From Phormidium tanganyikae FI6-MK23 (GTDB lineage: Bacteria; Cyanobacteriota; Cyanobacteriia; Leptolyngbyales; Leptolyngbyaceae), in NCBI GenBank assembly GCA_019359175.1, contig JAHHHU010000025.1:1-58595 (forward strand): a stretch of DNA of 58,595 nt, in the 5' to 3' direction. A model generated the notes under the pieces. The model saw nothing but the letters and a program-made list of their open reading frames with translations, ran no database searches and was not told the DNA's origin. This document shows positions 28,342-39,058 of this stretch, piece after piece (positions within the stretch are counted from its first letter, which is position 1; every line of letters starts with the position of its first letter). Made by a program: the position numbers and the translations under genes.

Positions 28342-29157
28342 ATGCAAACCTACATGAATCGTCGATCGATAATTCCGATGCTCATTGCATTTGCCCTACT
28401 CGGGTTCGGTGGACTGATTACTTTACTGCGCTCCGTCATCGTCATTCAAACTGGAGAAATTGGCATCGTTGATCTCTATGGTCAAATTTCAGATCAACCT
28501 CTCACCCCTGGACTTCATCTAAAAAACCCACTGGCTCGACTTACAACATTTTCCACTCAAATTCGCGAAGTCAAAGAGAACTTAGCAACTCCGACTAAAG
28601 AAGGCTTAATGCTCAACGTTGATATCAGCGTTCTCTATCGTATTGATCCTGACAAAGCAAAACAGCTTTATCAAACAGTTGGCACGAACTACGAAGAAGT
28701 GATTCTCGCGCCTCAAGTACGATCGCTAATCCGAGGTGCAACGGCGAGTTACGAGTTGAACACTATCTATACTAGCGATCGCGAAAAACTCGCCCAGCAG
28801 CTTCGCGAAAATCTGAACAGAACATTGCGAGATCGCGGCATCATCGTCGAAGAAACGCCGCTAAGAAACGTCAAACTCCCCGATAGTTTAGAGCAATCGG
28901 TACAAGAAAAGCTCAAAGCCGAGCAAGACACGCATCGAATGAAATTTGTCCTCGACAAAGAGCGGCAAGAAGCCGATCGCAAACGCATCGAAGCGCAAGG
29001 GAACGCGGATGCACAGAAGATCCTATCGCAAGGACTCACCGATCAAACATTGCGATTTAAGCAAATTGAAGCAATGCAACAACTCGCAAAGTCTCAGAAT
29101 TCAAAAGTGATTGTATTGAGCGGCGATCAGAAATCGCCTATGATTTTTCAGCCTTGA
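28342..29157 (+). CDS. Prohibitin/SPFH-domain membrane protein
   Basis: This 271-aa protein has an N-terminal membrane anchor (about residues 10-32), an SPFH domain (about 35-200: VIQTGEIGIVDLYGQ, PLTPGLHL, LNVDISVLYRIDP) and a C-terminal alanine/glutamate-rich coiled coil. Prohibitin homologues in cyanobacteria form large rings in the plasma or thylakoid membrane and often interact with FtsH proteases. AGGA lies upstream of the ATG. Confidence 0.88.
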   Translation: MQTYMNRRSIIPMLIAFALLGFGGLITLLRSVIVIQTGEIGIVDLYGQISDQPLTPGLHLKNPLARLTTFSTQIREVKENLATPTKEGLMLNVDISVLYRIDPDKAKQLYQTVGTNYEEVILAPQVRSLIRGATASYELNTIYTSDREKLAQQLRENLNRTLRDRGIIVEETPLRNVKLPDSLEQSVQEKLKAEQDTHRMKFVLDKERQEADRKRIEAQGNADAQKILSQGLTDQTLRFKQIEAMQQLAKSQNSKVIVLSGDQKSPMIFQP

Positions 29158-29164
29158 GAAACGC

Positions 29165-29410
29165 TCATGAATCTTCAAGTCCTTCGAGTTCCGCGATCGC
29201 AAACTCTGCATCAATAGCAGCAATTTCGGCTTGAATGTCTGGATCATTCGCCATTTGTGCGATCGCTTGATCCCAAGTTGCCTGCTGCGACGCACTTTGA
29301 TTCTGGTGTACCAAGACATCGATAAAATTTTCAACTTCAATCACTTTTTCTTTTGGAAGTTGACGGATTTTTTCCAATAGCTGCTGCTCAGAGGGTGCAA
29401 GCTTGTCCAT
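29165..29410 (-). CDS. Small antitoxin-like protein (DUF2281-type)
   Basis: This 81-aa acidic protein begins with SEQQLLEKIRQLPKEKVIEV, resembling the N-terminal helix of DUF2281 and related antitoxin-like proteins common in cyanobacteria. It ends in an acidic tail (AELEGLEDS). No toxin-type partner (RelE, VapC or similar) is adjacent: downstream is the convergent prohibitin and upstream the aminotransferase, 43 bases away. It is therefore an orphan, and the antitoxin label is only by resemblance. Confidence 0.6.
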   Translation of the reverse strand: MDKLAPSEQQLLEKIRQLPKEKVIEVENFIDVLVHQNQSASQQATWDQAIAQMANDPDIQAEIAAIDAEFAIAELEGLEDS

Positions 29411-29453
29411 CTTGGCTTCGTTTCTCTAGTAAAGAGGTTCTTCAGTATTGCAT

Positions 29454-30623
29454 TTATGTCCGCAAAAATGCTGTAATTCGATCGACACTTTCTGCCAAAA
29501 TCTCCGGCTCATGCACCAGCGCAAATCGCACATATCCTTCGCCCGATTTGCCAAATCCCGCCCCCGGAGAAACCGCAACGCCTGTCGCTTCCACCAGTTT
29601 CACCGCAAAGTCGATCGAATCATTGATCCAGGGTTCCGGTAGCTTCGCCCAAACATACATCGCCGCTTCAGGAGTCGGAACAGTCCAACCGATTTGATGC
29701 AATCGATCGACAAATACATCTCGCCGATGCCGATAAATTTCAACCGCTTTCTGCACACCCGATTGATCGCCTGTCAAAGCCGCGATCGCACCGTTTAAAA
29801 TGCCGCGATACTGGTTAAAATCAACCGCAGCTTTTACTTGTCGGAGCGCCCGAATTAAATCTGCATTGCCGATCGCATATCCCATGCGAAAGCCGCCCAT
29901 GTTGTAAGACTTCGAGAAGGTGAAAAACTCGATCGACACTGTTTTTTCTGGATCAGCTTGCAGCACTGAGGGCATCGGTTCAGAACCGAGATAGAAATCG
30001 GCGTAAGGGAAATCATGAACTAACACCAAATCATGAGTTTGGCAGAATTGAACGGCTTCTTGGAAGAAAGATAGAGGCGCGATCGCAGTGGTTGGATTGT
30101 GCGGATAGCTCAAAACCATCATCCGAGATTGCGCTAGAACTGCTTCTGGAATCTCCTCAAATACAGGAAGAAAGCCATTCTCAGCCCGGAGCGACATTGG
30201 GCAAACTTGCCCACTTGCTAGATAAACTCCACCTGCATGAGATGGGTAGCCTGGATCAAGTAACAATGCAAAATCACCCGGATTCAAAACTGCTAGAGGT
30301 AAATGTGCAGTACCTTCTTGCGATCCGATCAGCGGTAACACTTCCGTTTCGGGATCAACTGCAATACCAAACTTATCGGTATACCAACGCGCCGCAGCTT
30401 GTCGAAACGCTTTTGTGCCGTGAAACAACAGATACCCATGAGTTGAGGGATCATGCAATGATTGTTCGATCGCTTGAATGACGTGCGGTTCTGTCGGCAA
30501 ATCAGACGAGCCGAGCGATAGATCAATGATGTCTTTTCCAGCAGACAATGCCTTGGACTTCGCGCGATCCATATCCGCGAAAACGTTCATTTGAAGCGGC
30601 TCTAAGCGTTTGGCAAACTGCAT
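29454..30623 (-). CDS. Class I/II aminotransferase (aspartate/LL-diaminopimelate aminotransferase-like)
   Basis: This 389-aa fold-type I PLP enzyme has LSLGSSDLPTEP near the N-terminus, SYPHNPTTAIA, the cofactor Asp/Tyr in VHDFPYADFY, the Schiff-base Lys in TFSKSYNMGGFRMGYA, and a C-terminal Arg in YVRFALV. It resembles the cyanobacterial proteins annotated as LL-diaminopimelate or succinyldiaminopimelate aminotransferase, but the amino donor is not certain. The ATG at 30623 has GAGGA 7 bases upstream. It lies 8 bases after the thioredoxin gene, so they form one operon. Confidence 0.85.
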   Translation of the reverse strand: MQFAKRLEPLQMNVFADMDRAKSKALSAGKDIIDLSLGSSDLPTEPHVIQAIEQSLHDPSTHGYLLFHGTKAFRQAAARWYTDKFGIAVDPETEVLPLIGSQEGTAHLPLAVLNPGDFALLLDPGYPSHAGGVYLASGQVCPMSLRAENGFLPVFEEIPEAVLAQSRMMVLSYPHNPTTAIAPLSFFQEAVQFCQTHDLVLVHDFPYADFYLGSEPMPSVLQADPEKTVSIEFFTFSKSYNMGGFRMGYAIGNADLIRALRQVKAAVDFNQYRGILNGAIAALTGDQSGVQKAVEIYRHRRDVFVDRLHQIGWTVPTPEAAMYVWAKLPEPWINDSIDFAVKLVEATGVAVSPGAGFGKSGEGYVRFALVHEPEILAESVDRITAFLRT

Positions 30624-30631
30624 ATTTTTCC

Positions 30632-30964
30632 TCAAGCCGTAACTAAGTTTGCATTCAAAAACTCTTCCAGCTTCTGTTTGGTCATCACTCCTTCGATCGA
30701 CTGTTTAATTTCGCCAGACTGCACGAAACGAAACGCTGGAACACCTTCGACCTTGCATTTCGCCACGCTCTCAGGATTCGGATCGACTTCCATTTTGATC
30801 ACTTTCAGGCGATCGCCATAATTTGTTGCGATCGAGTCCATCACCGGAGGCAGCAACCGACAAGGGCCACACCACGATGCCCAAAAGTAGACGAGGACAG
30901 GTTGAGCGGCATTCATCACTTCAGTTTCAAACTCTGAATCGTTAATCACACGAACGCTACCCAT
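30632..30964 (-). CDS. Thioredoxin (x-type-like)
   Basis: This 110-aa thioredoxin has the active site WASWCGPCRLLPP and the cis-proline in GVPAFRF. The VYFWASWCGPC segment with a Val-Asp-Pro-Asn-Pro stretch (KMEVDPNPESVAKC) resembles the x-type thioredoxins of cyanobacteria, linked to reduction of peroxiredoxins. I start at MGSVRVI. An ATG at 31030 would add 22 basic residues and cannot be excluded. It is first in an operon with the aminotransferase. Confidence 0.85.
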   Translation of the reverse strand: MGSVRVINDSEFETEVMNAAQPVLVYFWASWCGPCRLLPPVMDSIATNYGDRLKVIKMEVDPNPESVAKCKVEGVPAFRFVQSGEIKQSIEGVMTKQKLEEFLNANLVTA

Positions 30965-31062
30965 AACTGATTTTCTCAAACGACGGTTTTCCAATTTTAA
31001 AGCCTGCGTCCCCATCTGCGGATCTGCCATACTAAAACAGTACGATAAACGTCGATCGCACT

Positions 31063-31473
31063 ATGTTTGGGACATTTCAGCAAAGCAGCCTCCGGATTGA
31101 AGTTGAAGCTTCTGAAGAAACGCTGGCAAAAAGTTTAACTCAAGTCAAAGAATTGCAGAACTGGCTCTGGTTTGAGCGGTTCTCGATAGCTTCGCTACAC
31201 GGAAACGTGCCCGGGATTTCAGATACCCTCGCACCCGGCACGAAACTTACCGGACGCATCGGACTCGTCACGATTCAGCACGAAGTGGAACTCGCAGAAC
31301 CGAATCGAGTTCGATTTCTTCTCAGCCAAGGAATCGACGGCTTTCACGAATGGGCATGGGGCAACGGTTGGGTACAATCTCGCATCGAAGGGATTTCGCT
31401 CCTACCGATTAGCTTGGGGCAAACCGCGACCCTGTTGAGCTTGAAGCAGTATCTTAGAAGCCAATCAGAATAA
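31063..31473 (+). CDS. Conserved protein, possibly SRPBCC-fold
   Basis: This 136-aa soluble protein diverges from the thioredoxin gene. The alternation of a beta-strand (SSLRIEVEASEE), a helix, and several strands ending in a long C-terminal helix (SLGQTATLLSLKQYLRSQ) suggests a helix-grip (SRPBCC) fold that would bind a hydrophobic ligand. I cannot name a family, and no catalytic motif is apparent. Confidence 0.65.
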   Translation: MFGTFQQSSLRIEVEASEETLAKSLTQVKELQNWLWFERFSIASLHGNVPGISDTLAPGTKLTGRIGLVTIQHEVELAEPNRVRFLLSQGIDGFHEWAWGNGWVQSRIEGISLLPISLGQTATLLSLKQYLRSQSE

Positions 31474-31477
31474 GCAT

Positions 31478-31717
31478 TTATACTGTTGCCACTTCAGGTT
31501 CTGGTGAAACTGGCTCAAAATGCAGCCGCATAATCTGCTCTGGGTGAACTCCTACAGATTCGTAAGTTCGCCCAGTTCGATCGCTAAACTCAACTTCAAA
31601 AGCTGTTCCATTTGCCAAAATTTCAACGACTGTCCCAACCTGTCCACGCAAAAGGTCGTACTCAGGAAGATCAACGGTTAGCGCAACGACGCCCAGCAGC
31701 TTGATTGGATTTGCCAT
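31478..31717 (-). CDS. DUF4926-type small protein
   Basis: This 79-aa protein is an SH3-like beta barrel by pattern (VALTVDLPEYDLLRGQVGTV, then YESVGVHPEQIMRL), matching DUF4926. That family is frequently encoded beside DUF6883 proteins in what look like toxin-antitoxin or immunity pairs. The ATG at 31717 has GGAGATGG just upstream. A truncated DUF6883 gene lies 37 bases before it on the same strand, so the pair appears half-lost. Confidence 0.8.
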   Translation of the reverse strand: MANPIKLLGVVALTVDLPEYDLLRGQVGTVVEILANGTAFEVEFSDRTGRTYESVGVHPEQIMRLHFEPVSPEPEVATV

Positions 31718-31754
31718 TTTCCATCTCCAATTTCTTGTAAAGGATAGCAAGTCG

Positions 31755-31925
31755 TTAACCTTGGAGTTTCAGATCCGTCTTCGAGAATGCAGCAGCAGCA
31801 GTCATCTTAAGAATTGACAGAAATAGCCGCGCTTTGTGTTTACCATCGTCATGAGTTGGACTTAAGCAGTAATCGCGCAGCTTGCGAATGTCAACAACTG
31901 CATTCTCTGAATGTGGAACTAGCAT
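31755..31925 (-). pseudogene. Truncated DUF6883 gene, partner of the DUF4926 gene
   Basis: The 56-codon frame begins MLVPHSENAVVDIRKLRDYC and continues GKHKARLFLSIL, the N-terminus of DUF6883 proteins, which are normally about twice this length. It ends after an unrelated-looking tail (FSKTDLKLQG) without the C-terminal strand of the family. I infer a deletion fused to out-of-frame sequence. It could still be a short expressed protein. Confidence 0.7.
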
Positions 31926-32051
31926 TAAACAAGTTTATTCTCCTTTTTAAGACTTCTTCTACGCAGATAAAAATTGCGCCCTTTATGTCTTAATTTTAGA
32001 GATCGCACTCCCTAAATTCAGCTTCATACGGTTTTCCGATCTCCCCTTTCT

Positions 32052-32078
32052 TTAGCACTCTGCCCCAGTGAGTGCTAA
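32052..32078 (+). promoter_or_regulatory. CIRCE operator (HrcA-binding)
   Basis: TTAGCACTC, nine bases, GAGTGCTAA is the exact CIRCE consensus. It ends 29 bases before the groEL start. HrcA repression with relief at high temperature is established for such genes. Confidence 0.97.
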
Positions 32079-32086
32079 ATTTCTAG

Positions 32087-33769
<1,683 letters not shown>

Positions 33770-33788
33770 CCCGCTATAGCATAAGCAC

Positions 33789-33822
33789 AAAAAGCAGTGG
33801 ATCAAAAGATCCACTGCTTTTT
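33789..33822 (+). terminator. Terminator after groEL
   Basis: AAAAAGCAGTGGATC and its complement form a perfect 15-bp stem with an AAAA loop, ending in a T run on both strands. It separates groEL from the convergent radical SAM gene. Confidence 0.92.
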
Positions 33823-33840
33823 GTTTAGTTGAGAGAGCAT

Positions 33841-35448
33841 TTAGTTGAATTGCGCGATCGCACTTGCTAAATGTTTCTCTAAGGTGCTTTGTGGTAATGC
33901 ACCTTGCAAATGGCTCCAAGGCAACACGCGATCGAGTTCCCAACGCTCAAACACATAATCATTCAGTTCGGGTAACTGTCCTTTCAGTTCCTTGAATGCG
34001 CGTCGGTAGCTTCCGAGTGAGTCGCCATAGTTGCGGGTGAGTTCTAATAGCTTAGAAAGTCGGCGATCGCCTCGTGATAGTAATGCCTGAATTACTGACC
34101 AGTTATAGCTTTCAGGACGAAAATCAATTCCTTGCGATCGCAGTTGCTTCTGCAAAGATTGCAGTCGTTTCTCGGATTGTGAATTCACTCCAAACCATTG
34201 AAACGGCGTGTGAGATTTCGGCACAAAGGTACTGCATCCAAGTGTGAGCCTCAGTCCAGGAGCCGCTTTTTTTACCGATCGCATTAATGTCACGGTTTGT
34301 TCTAAATCTTCCGGTTCTTCGCCTGGAATTCCGACCATTCCGTAAAGCTTCAATGCGCTCAATCCGCCCGATTTTGCATGAATTGCAGCTTGGATGATCT
34401 CGTTGGATTCAAGCTTTTTATTGATAATTTGCCGGACTCGATCGCTTCCACTTTCAACGGCAATCGTGATCGATTTTGCATCATGCTTCACTAGGGTTTG
34501 GGTAAGCTTCTCAGTCACCGTATTCGTTCGCACCGAAGATAAGCTCAATCGCACCTGATCGAACTGTGGCTGATTGAGATGATCCAATAAGCTTTCAAAT
34601 TCTGGATGCTGTGTCACTGATGCGCCGAGTAAGCCGAGTCGATCGGTAGATTTCAAGCCTTGTTCGATCGCAGGAATCAATGACGCTTCAACATCTGCAA
34701 CTCGAAACGGCAAAGTGAGATAACTTGCCAAACAGAAGCGGCACATTTCTGGACAGCTCCGCACCACTTCCACCATAAAGATGTTTTCCCAAGCGGCTTT
34801 CTCTGTGACCACCGTCGAAGCAGAGAGCGTATTGCCGCGATAGGTTTGCTTCTGAACTTGAGCGGGAATCGTGGAATCAATCGGCGTAATTGATGCGATC
34901 GCACCATCTGCGCTTTTATATGTGACCTCATACAAACTTGGAACATAGAGTCCCGGTACTTGCGCGAGATGCCTGAGTTGAGTTGCTCGATCGGCGTGAC
35001 GAACTTCCTGATACGCATTGATGAACGTATCCAGTAGAATCTCGCCATCTCCCAGCAAGAACACATCAAAAAAGTCCGCATAGGGTTCAGGATTCGCAGT
35101 GAGGACTGGACCACCGCCAAATACGATCGGGTGATTTGTGCGATCGCGGCTCCAAATCGGAATGTCCAACGATTCCAGCAGTCCCAAGATATTCACATAG
35201 TCCAACTCCCAGGACATTGAAAAACCGAGTAGCTCTGGCTCAGACGGTAGGGATTCATGGACATCGGTGAACAATCGCGCCACATCGAGATCCGATCGTG
35301 CCGCCAGCGTTGCCCACACCACTTGATAGCCCAGTGAAGTAATTCCAACGCTGTACTCGTTTGGAAAAGCAAAGATTAGCGGAACTGCGTCTGCTTGAGG
35401 AGTTGCAGGCGTAAAGAGTAAGCGTTCGGAAAGGAAAGGAGAAGTCAC
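33841..35448 (-). CDS. B12-binding-like radical SAM protein
   Basis: This 535-aa protein has a Rossmann-like N-terminal region (about residues 20-150: FGGGPVLTANPEPYADFFD, FLLGDGE) resembling the cobalamin-binding domain seen before many radical SAM cores. The core (about 225-430) carries the 4Fe-4S motif CPEMCRFC, then TIAVESGSDRVRQIINK and LYGMVGIPGEEPEDLEQT. The substrate is unknown. The family is widely conserved in cyanobacteria. The glycosyltransferase lies 83 bases upstream on the same strand. Confidence 0.88.
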   Translation of the reverse strand: MTSPFLSERLLFTPATPQADAVPLIFAFPNEYSVGITSLGYQVVWATLAARSDLDVARLFTDVHESLPSEPELLGFSMSWELDYVNILGLLESLDIPIWSRDRTNHPIVFGGGPVLTANPEPYADFFDVFLLGDGEILLDTFINAYQEVRHADRATQLRHLAQVPGLYVPSLYEVTYKSADGAIASITPIDSTIPAQVQKQTYRGNTLSASTVVTEKAAWENIFMVEVVRSCPEMCRFCLASYLTLPFRVADVEASLIPAIEQGLKSTDRLGLLGASVTQHPEFESLLDHLNQPQFDQVRLSLSSVRTNTVTEKLTQTLVKHDAKSITIAVESGSDRVRQIINKKLESNEIIQAAIHAKSGGLSALKLYGMVGIPGEEPEDLEQTVTLMRSVKKAAPGLRLTLGCSTFVPKSHTPFQWFGVNSQSEKRLQSLQKQLRSQGIDFRPESYNWSVIQALLSRGDRRLSKLLELTRNYGDSLGSYRRAFKELKGQLPELNDYVFERWELDRVLPWSHLQGALPQSTLEKHLASAIAQFN

Positions 35449-35531
35449 TGGAAAACGATCAAAGTCTGCTTCCTCAGCCTAGCACTCGATCGAGAATACC
35501 GTGGTTTCAGGCTGAGATTCTATGAGATTGG

Positions 35532-38189
35532 TTATTTCGATCGCTGATATTCCTGCCAAGCCTGCACCAAATTTCCCTGCATCAATCCTGCAACTGCATT
35601 CAAAGTACGAAGCTCTTTCAAATTCGGATTGAGCGCGATCGCAGAATTAATCGCTTTTTGTGCAGCTTGCGATCGAAAATCATACAAGTTGACAAACGCG
35701 AGGTAAGTATAAGCGGCAGGATTCTTCGCGTCAAGTTGTGTCACTCGCTCTAAGGTGTCGATCGCAGGTTGAACTCGCCGTTTCAAAACATTCGCTAAAG
35801 CGACTCCATAAGCGAATTCGAGATTGTTCGGCTCCTGTTGCAATCGGTATTCTAAAATCTGTCGCGTTTGCGTCACGTAATCTTGATTCGGATCGTATTG
35901 ATTCAGTTGTCCAACTTTGGCGAAGATGCGATCGAGGGCTTTGATTCCCTGAGGCATTGTGGATGCGAGGGCACGGAGTTGTGTGACTGAATCAATTTCT
36001 GGGGCTTCGGTTGTGGCGGTTGGGGCGATCGTTAAGCGGACATCGGGACTGTCGATCGCGTAAGTCGCTCCGGTTTCACGATTGAGATAGGCAGCGGTTA
36101 GCGTGTAAGTCCCTTCAGCGTTGTCGGGAGGAAGAGCGGCGAGGCGTTCGGTGACTTGAAAAGCGGCGTTATCGGGATTTGCGGGAGGATGAAGGGTTCC
36201 AAACGCGATCGCGTGATCGTGAAACCAGCGAACCGCAGGATTTTTGGTTGCGGTGGCATCGTCTGCAACGCGCGTCCAAGTCAGCAGCAAAGAGCCAGAG
36301 CGCAACTGTTCCCAAGAGCCTGACCAGCGGTAAGTCACAGGCATCGGTTTACCGGGTGCAGTTTGATTGGGGATGCGGATTTGTTCGAGTTTGACTTGCT
36401 CGGCGGGTTTGGGGTACGCCGCGATCTGGACGGAAGCGATCGAGCGACGATATAAACCGAGTTGAGTGTTGTCAGGGAGCTTCCAAGATTTGTGAAGCCG
36501 GAAGTCTGGGCTAGTGGTAATGGCTTGAGTGACAGCATTGTAAGCTTCTGGACGACGAATCGAGCCTGAATTGCCTTCTTTTGTGACATACCAGGACAGC
36601 GATCTAGCATCGGGTTCAACCTGTTTTTTATCAGCTCCCACTTGTCGCCCGTACACCTGAAAGTTTCTCAAAACTCCTTCGTAGTTGAGATTATGCTGAT
36701 TGAATTCCGGCAGCGAAGGGAGAACGCCGATCGTACTTTTGAGATATGGTTCTGCGCTAATCACTTCATTCACGACATCGGCTTGATGCCAATTGCTTGA
36801 AAGCACCGGATGATGCGCGTAAGCGGTTCGCAGAAATTTAGGACTGAATTCACTAGGTAATAAATTCGCGATCATCAAAATCGTAGAAAGTGAGATCGCT
36901 CCCCATCGAAAAATTCGTAAGCGATCGGGAAAGAGCAGCAATCCTTGTGCTAATAAAATCGCTAATACAGGAAGCAACGGCGTGATATAGCGATCGTCTT
37001 TGTTTACGTTTGCAGAACAGAGAATATACGCACCAATCAGGAAGATCAATAGCCAGCGAACCGATTGCGACCAAGTTTTATAAATTTCCCGTCGATATCC
37101 TCTTCGCCCCAATCCGCTATAGTCCGCGATTTTCAACCATCGCCCATCAATCCATTCCCACTGTTCCTGAATAACCGATCGCTTCCAGTACAGCAGCAAC
37201 CCAACCAATCCCACGACGAACAGCGGAACAGAAACCAAAGCGGGTAAGGCTTTGAAATAATATGTCCAAGCCTCAAGACTCGTTAGCGGGGGATCACCTT
37301 CTGCGATCGCGCTATCCACAGTCGCCCGTTTTCCTGCCGTAAGAATAATTAGCCAATTTGTTCGATACCAAGGCAGACAGACCGAAACTGCGATCGCAAT
37401 TCCTAACAGCAGTTGAATCAGTCTCCGCCACGCTTTTTTCCTAATCGCAACAACGCCGAGCCAAACGATCGGAGTAAAGAGAAAAAACAGTGCGGGTTGT
37501 TTAGTCAGGAACGAAAGCCCCAACGAGAGTCCGAATGCAGTCGCATAGAACCACGATCGTAATGTTCGGATCTGCGGCAATGAGAACGTTTGTGCGATTG
37601 CTAACGATTGGGTAATCGATGCAGTGGTAGATTGTTCAACGGTTTCAGACTGCTCATCGGATACGGGCGGTGTCGTTTCAGTTGCCCAAAGGGTGAGGCA
37701 AAAGAAAGTCAGCGTAACGATCGCGGCTAATGGAAAATCGATCAGATAATCTAATCGGATCGTATATAGTCCTGGTAACAACAGGCACATCACGATCGAC
37801 CAAATCGCCACCTGAATACTGAACAATCGAACCGCCAATCCATACACAGATGCCAGTAGAATCGCGCTGTACAACAGATTTACTAACGTTGATCGATCTT
37901 CTCCAGAACCGAATAAGTGAATAAAAGGCGCAGTCGTGAGATAAACCAGCGGTGGCATCTTAGAAGAAAGCAACCAAACGCTAGTCCACCACTCTTGAGA
38001 AAACCATTCCGGCTGTTGAAACGCCCGCCAGAAGTTCATTGCGCCCGTCAAATACTCGGCTTGATCCCAAGCGGGAACCGATCGATCGACCCAAAACCAA
38101 ATGCGATCAAGAATCGCCCCGATCGCCCACACTCCTGCCATGATCGAGAAACTTCTCACCCACTTTCTTTCCTGCTGCTTCGCAACCAC
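35532..38189 (-). CDS. GT39/ArnT-like membrane glycosyltransferase with C-terminal TPRs
   Basis: This 885-aa protein has about ten membrane helices in the first 450 residues. The first periplasmic loop has the catalytic acidic motif (PAWDQAEYLTGA), as in dolichyl/undecaprenyl-phosphate-sugar-dependent PMT/ArnT enzymes. A periplasmic domain (about 470-760) follows, then TPR-like repeats (FAYGVALANVLKRR, AAYTYLAFVNLY). It probably transfers a lipid-linked sugar to an envelope acceptor. It follows the GNAT gene by 25 bases and may share its transcript. Confidence 0.8.
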   Translation of the reverse strand: MVAKQQERKWVRSFSIMAGVWAIGAILDRIWFWVDRSVPAWDQAEYLTGAMNFWRAFQQPEWFSQEWWTSVWLLSSKMPPLVYLTTAPFIHLFGSGEDRSTLVNLLYSAILLASVYGLAVRLFSIQVAIWSIVMCLLLPGLYTIRLDYLIDFPLAAIVTLTFFCLTLWATETTPPVSDEQSETVEQSTTASITQSLAIAQTFSLPQIRTLRSWFYATAFGLSLGLSFLTKQPALFFLFTPIVWLGVVAIRKKAWRRLIQLLLGIAIAVSVCLPWYRTNWLIILTAGKRATVDSAIAEGDPPLTSLEAWTYYFKALPALVSVPLFVVGLVGLLLYWKRSVIQEQWEWIDGRWLKIADYSGLGRRGYRREIYKTWSQSVRWLLIFLIGAYILCSANVNKDDRYITPLLPVLAILLAQGLLLFPDRLRIFRWGAISLSTILMIANLLPSEFSPKFLRTAYAHHPVLSSNWHQADVVNEVISAEPYLKSTIGVLPSLPEFNQHNLNYEGVLRNFQVYGRQVGADKKQVEPDARSLSWYVTKEGNSGSIRRPEAYNAVTQAITTSPDFRLHKSWKLPDNTQLGLYRRSIASVQIAAYPKPAEQVKLEQIRIPNQTAPGKPMPVTYRWSGSWEQLRSGSLLLTWTRVADDATATKNPAVRWFHDHAIAFGTLHPPANPDNAAFQVTERLAALPPDNAEGTYTLTAAYLNRETGATYAIDSPDVRLTIAPTATTEAPEIDSVTQLRALASTMPQGIKALDRIFAKVGQLNQYDPNQDYVTQTRQILEYRLQQEPNNLEFAYGVALANVLKRRVQPAIDTLERVTQLDAKNPAAYTYLAFVNLYDFRSQAAQKAINSAIALNPNLKELRTLNAVAGLMQGNLVQAWQEYQRSK

Positions 38190-38214
38190 TCACACCAATC
38201 CCAGTTTGCTAAAG

Positions 38215-38670
38215 TTACGGAAATTTGTAGTTCATTTTGATATGCGGAATTCCCGCTTCTTCAAACCCCTCCCCTTCCGTAACAAACCCCAATTTTTGAT
38301 AAAACGCTACTACAGATATCTGAGCATGAATACGTAAATCAGAAATATTTTTGTTAGCCAAAAATTCTAGAGCAGTTTCCACAATTTTTCTACCGACTCC
38401 ATGTTTTCTTAAATTCGCCAACACCGCGACTCGCTCTAATTTTGCCGTGTGTGCATCCAAAAATCGGATTCGCGCAGTGCCGATCGCAGTTTCCTCGTCA
38501 TACGCCAAAAAATGTGTTGCAGTCTGATCAAGCCCATCGAATTCCATCGCTGGATCGACTCCTTGTTCGTCTTGAAAAACGCGCGTCCGAATCGCAAAAA
38601 TATCACTGAGATCGCGTTCAAAATCCGCGACTTTAATCGAGAAATGAATCGGAGAGGAATCGACTATCAT
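38215..38670 (-). CDS. GNAT-family N-acetyltransferase
   Basis: This 151-aa single GNAT domain resembles YjcF/ElaA. The N-terminal part contains FAIRTRVFQDEQGVD, motif A is LERVAVLANLRKHGVGRKIV (acetyl-CoA pyrophosphate loop RKHGVG), and the C-terminal strand is FYQKLGFVTEGEGFEEAGI. The substrate is unknown. It is first in a probable operon with the membrane glycosyltransferase and radical SAM gene. Confidence 0.88.
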   Translation of the reverse strand: MIVDSSPIHFSIKVADFERDLSDIFAIRTRVFQDEQGVDPAMEFDGLDQTATHFLAYDEETAIGTARIRFLDAHTAKLERVAVLANLRKHGVGRKIVETALEFLANKNISDLRIHAQISVVAFYQKLGFVTEGEGFEEAGIPHIKMNYKFP

Positions 38671-38705
38671 GGGTCAACTTTATTTTTTATCAACAAATAC
38701 TGACG

Positions 38706-38962
38706 ATGAGACGAACATCTCTCGCTGCTTTACCTGTGATTGCGGTCTTTGCAATCCCATCTGCCCACGCTGCTAACCCCAAACACCTCCAACGCTTACT
38801 CAAAACTAATCAATGTCCAAACTGTGACCTCAGCGGCGCAGACTTAAAGATACTAATTTATTTGAGGCAAATTTGGTCAATGCTAACCTTAAAGGGGCAA
38901 TCCTCAAAGGCGCAAATTTAGGACTCGATCGATTTCTTGTCCAGCAGGGTTTGAAGCCGTAA
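38706..38962 (+). pseudogene. Secreted pentapeptide-repeat protein, frameshifted
   Basis: The frame starts with a signal peptide (LPVIAVFAIPSAHA) and a conserved LLKTNQCPNCDLSGADL, the entry into pentapeptide repeats. Near 38850 the repeats leave this frame. Adding one base at TTAAAG restores DTNLFEANLVNANLKGAIL and then KGANLGLDRFLVQQGLKP ending at 38962, the standard end of this small protein type. The uncorrected frame would give 71 aa with a non-repeat tail. Frameshift mutation, slippage at the A run, or sequence error are all possible. Confidence 0.75.
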
Positions 38963-39058
38963 GTTGGTAAACAGTTTGCTTGCCAAATGCGGAGGAGAGC
39001 TACGTTAAGCTGTAGTTATTGAGCAAGTTTGAGTTCTCAATGAGACGGAGCGTTCGCT

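Noticed and set aside
29165-29410. Complete toxin-antitoxin system at the antitoxin-like gene
   Set aside because: No partner frame of toxin type is adjacent on either side.
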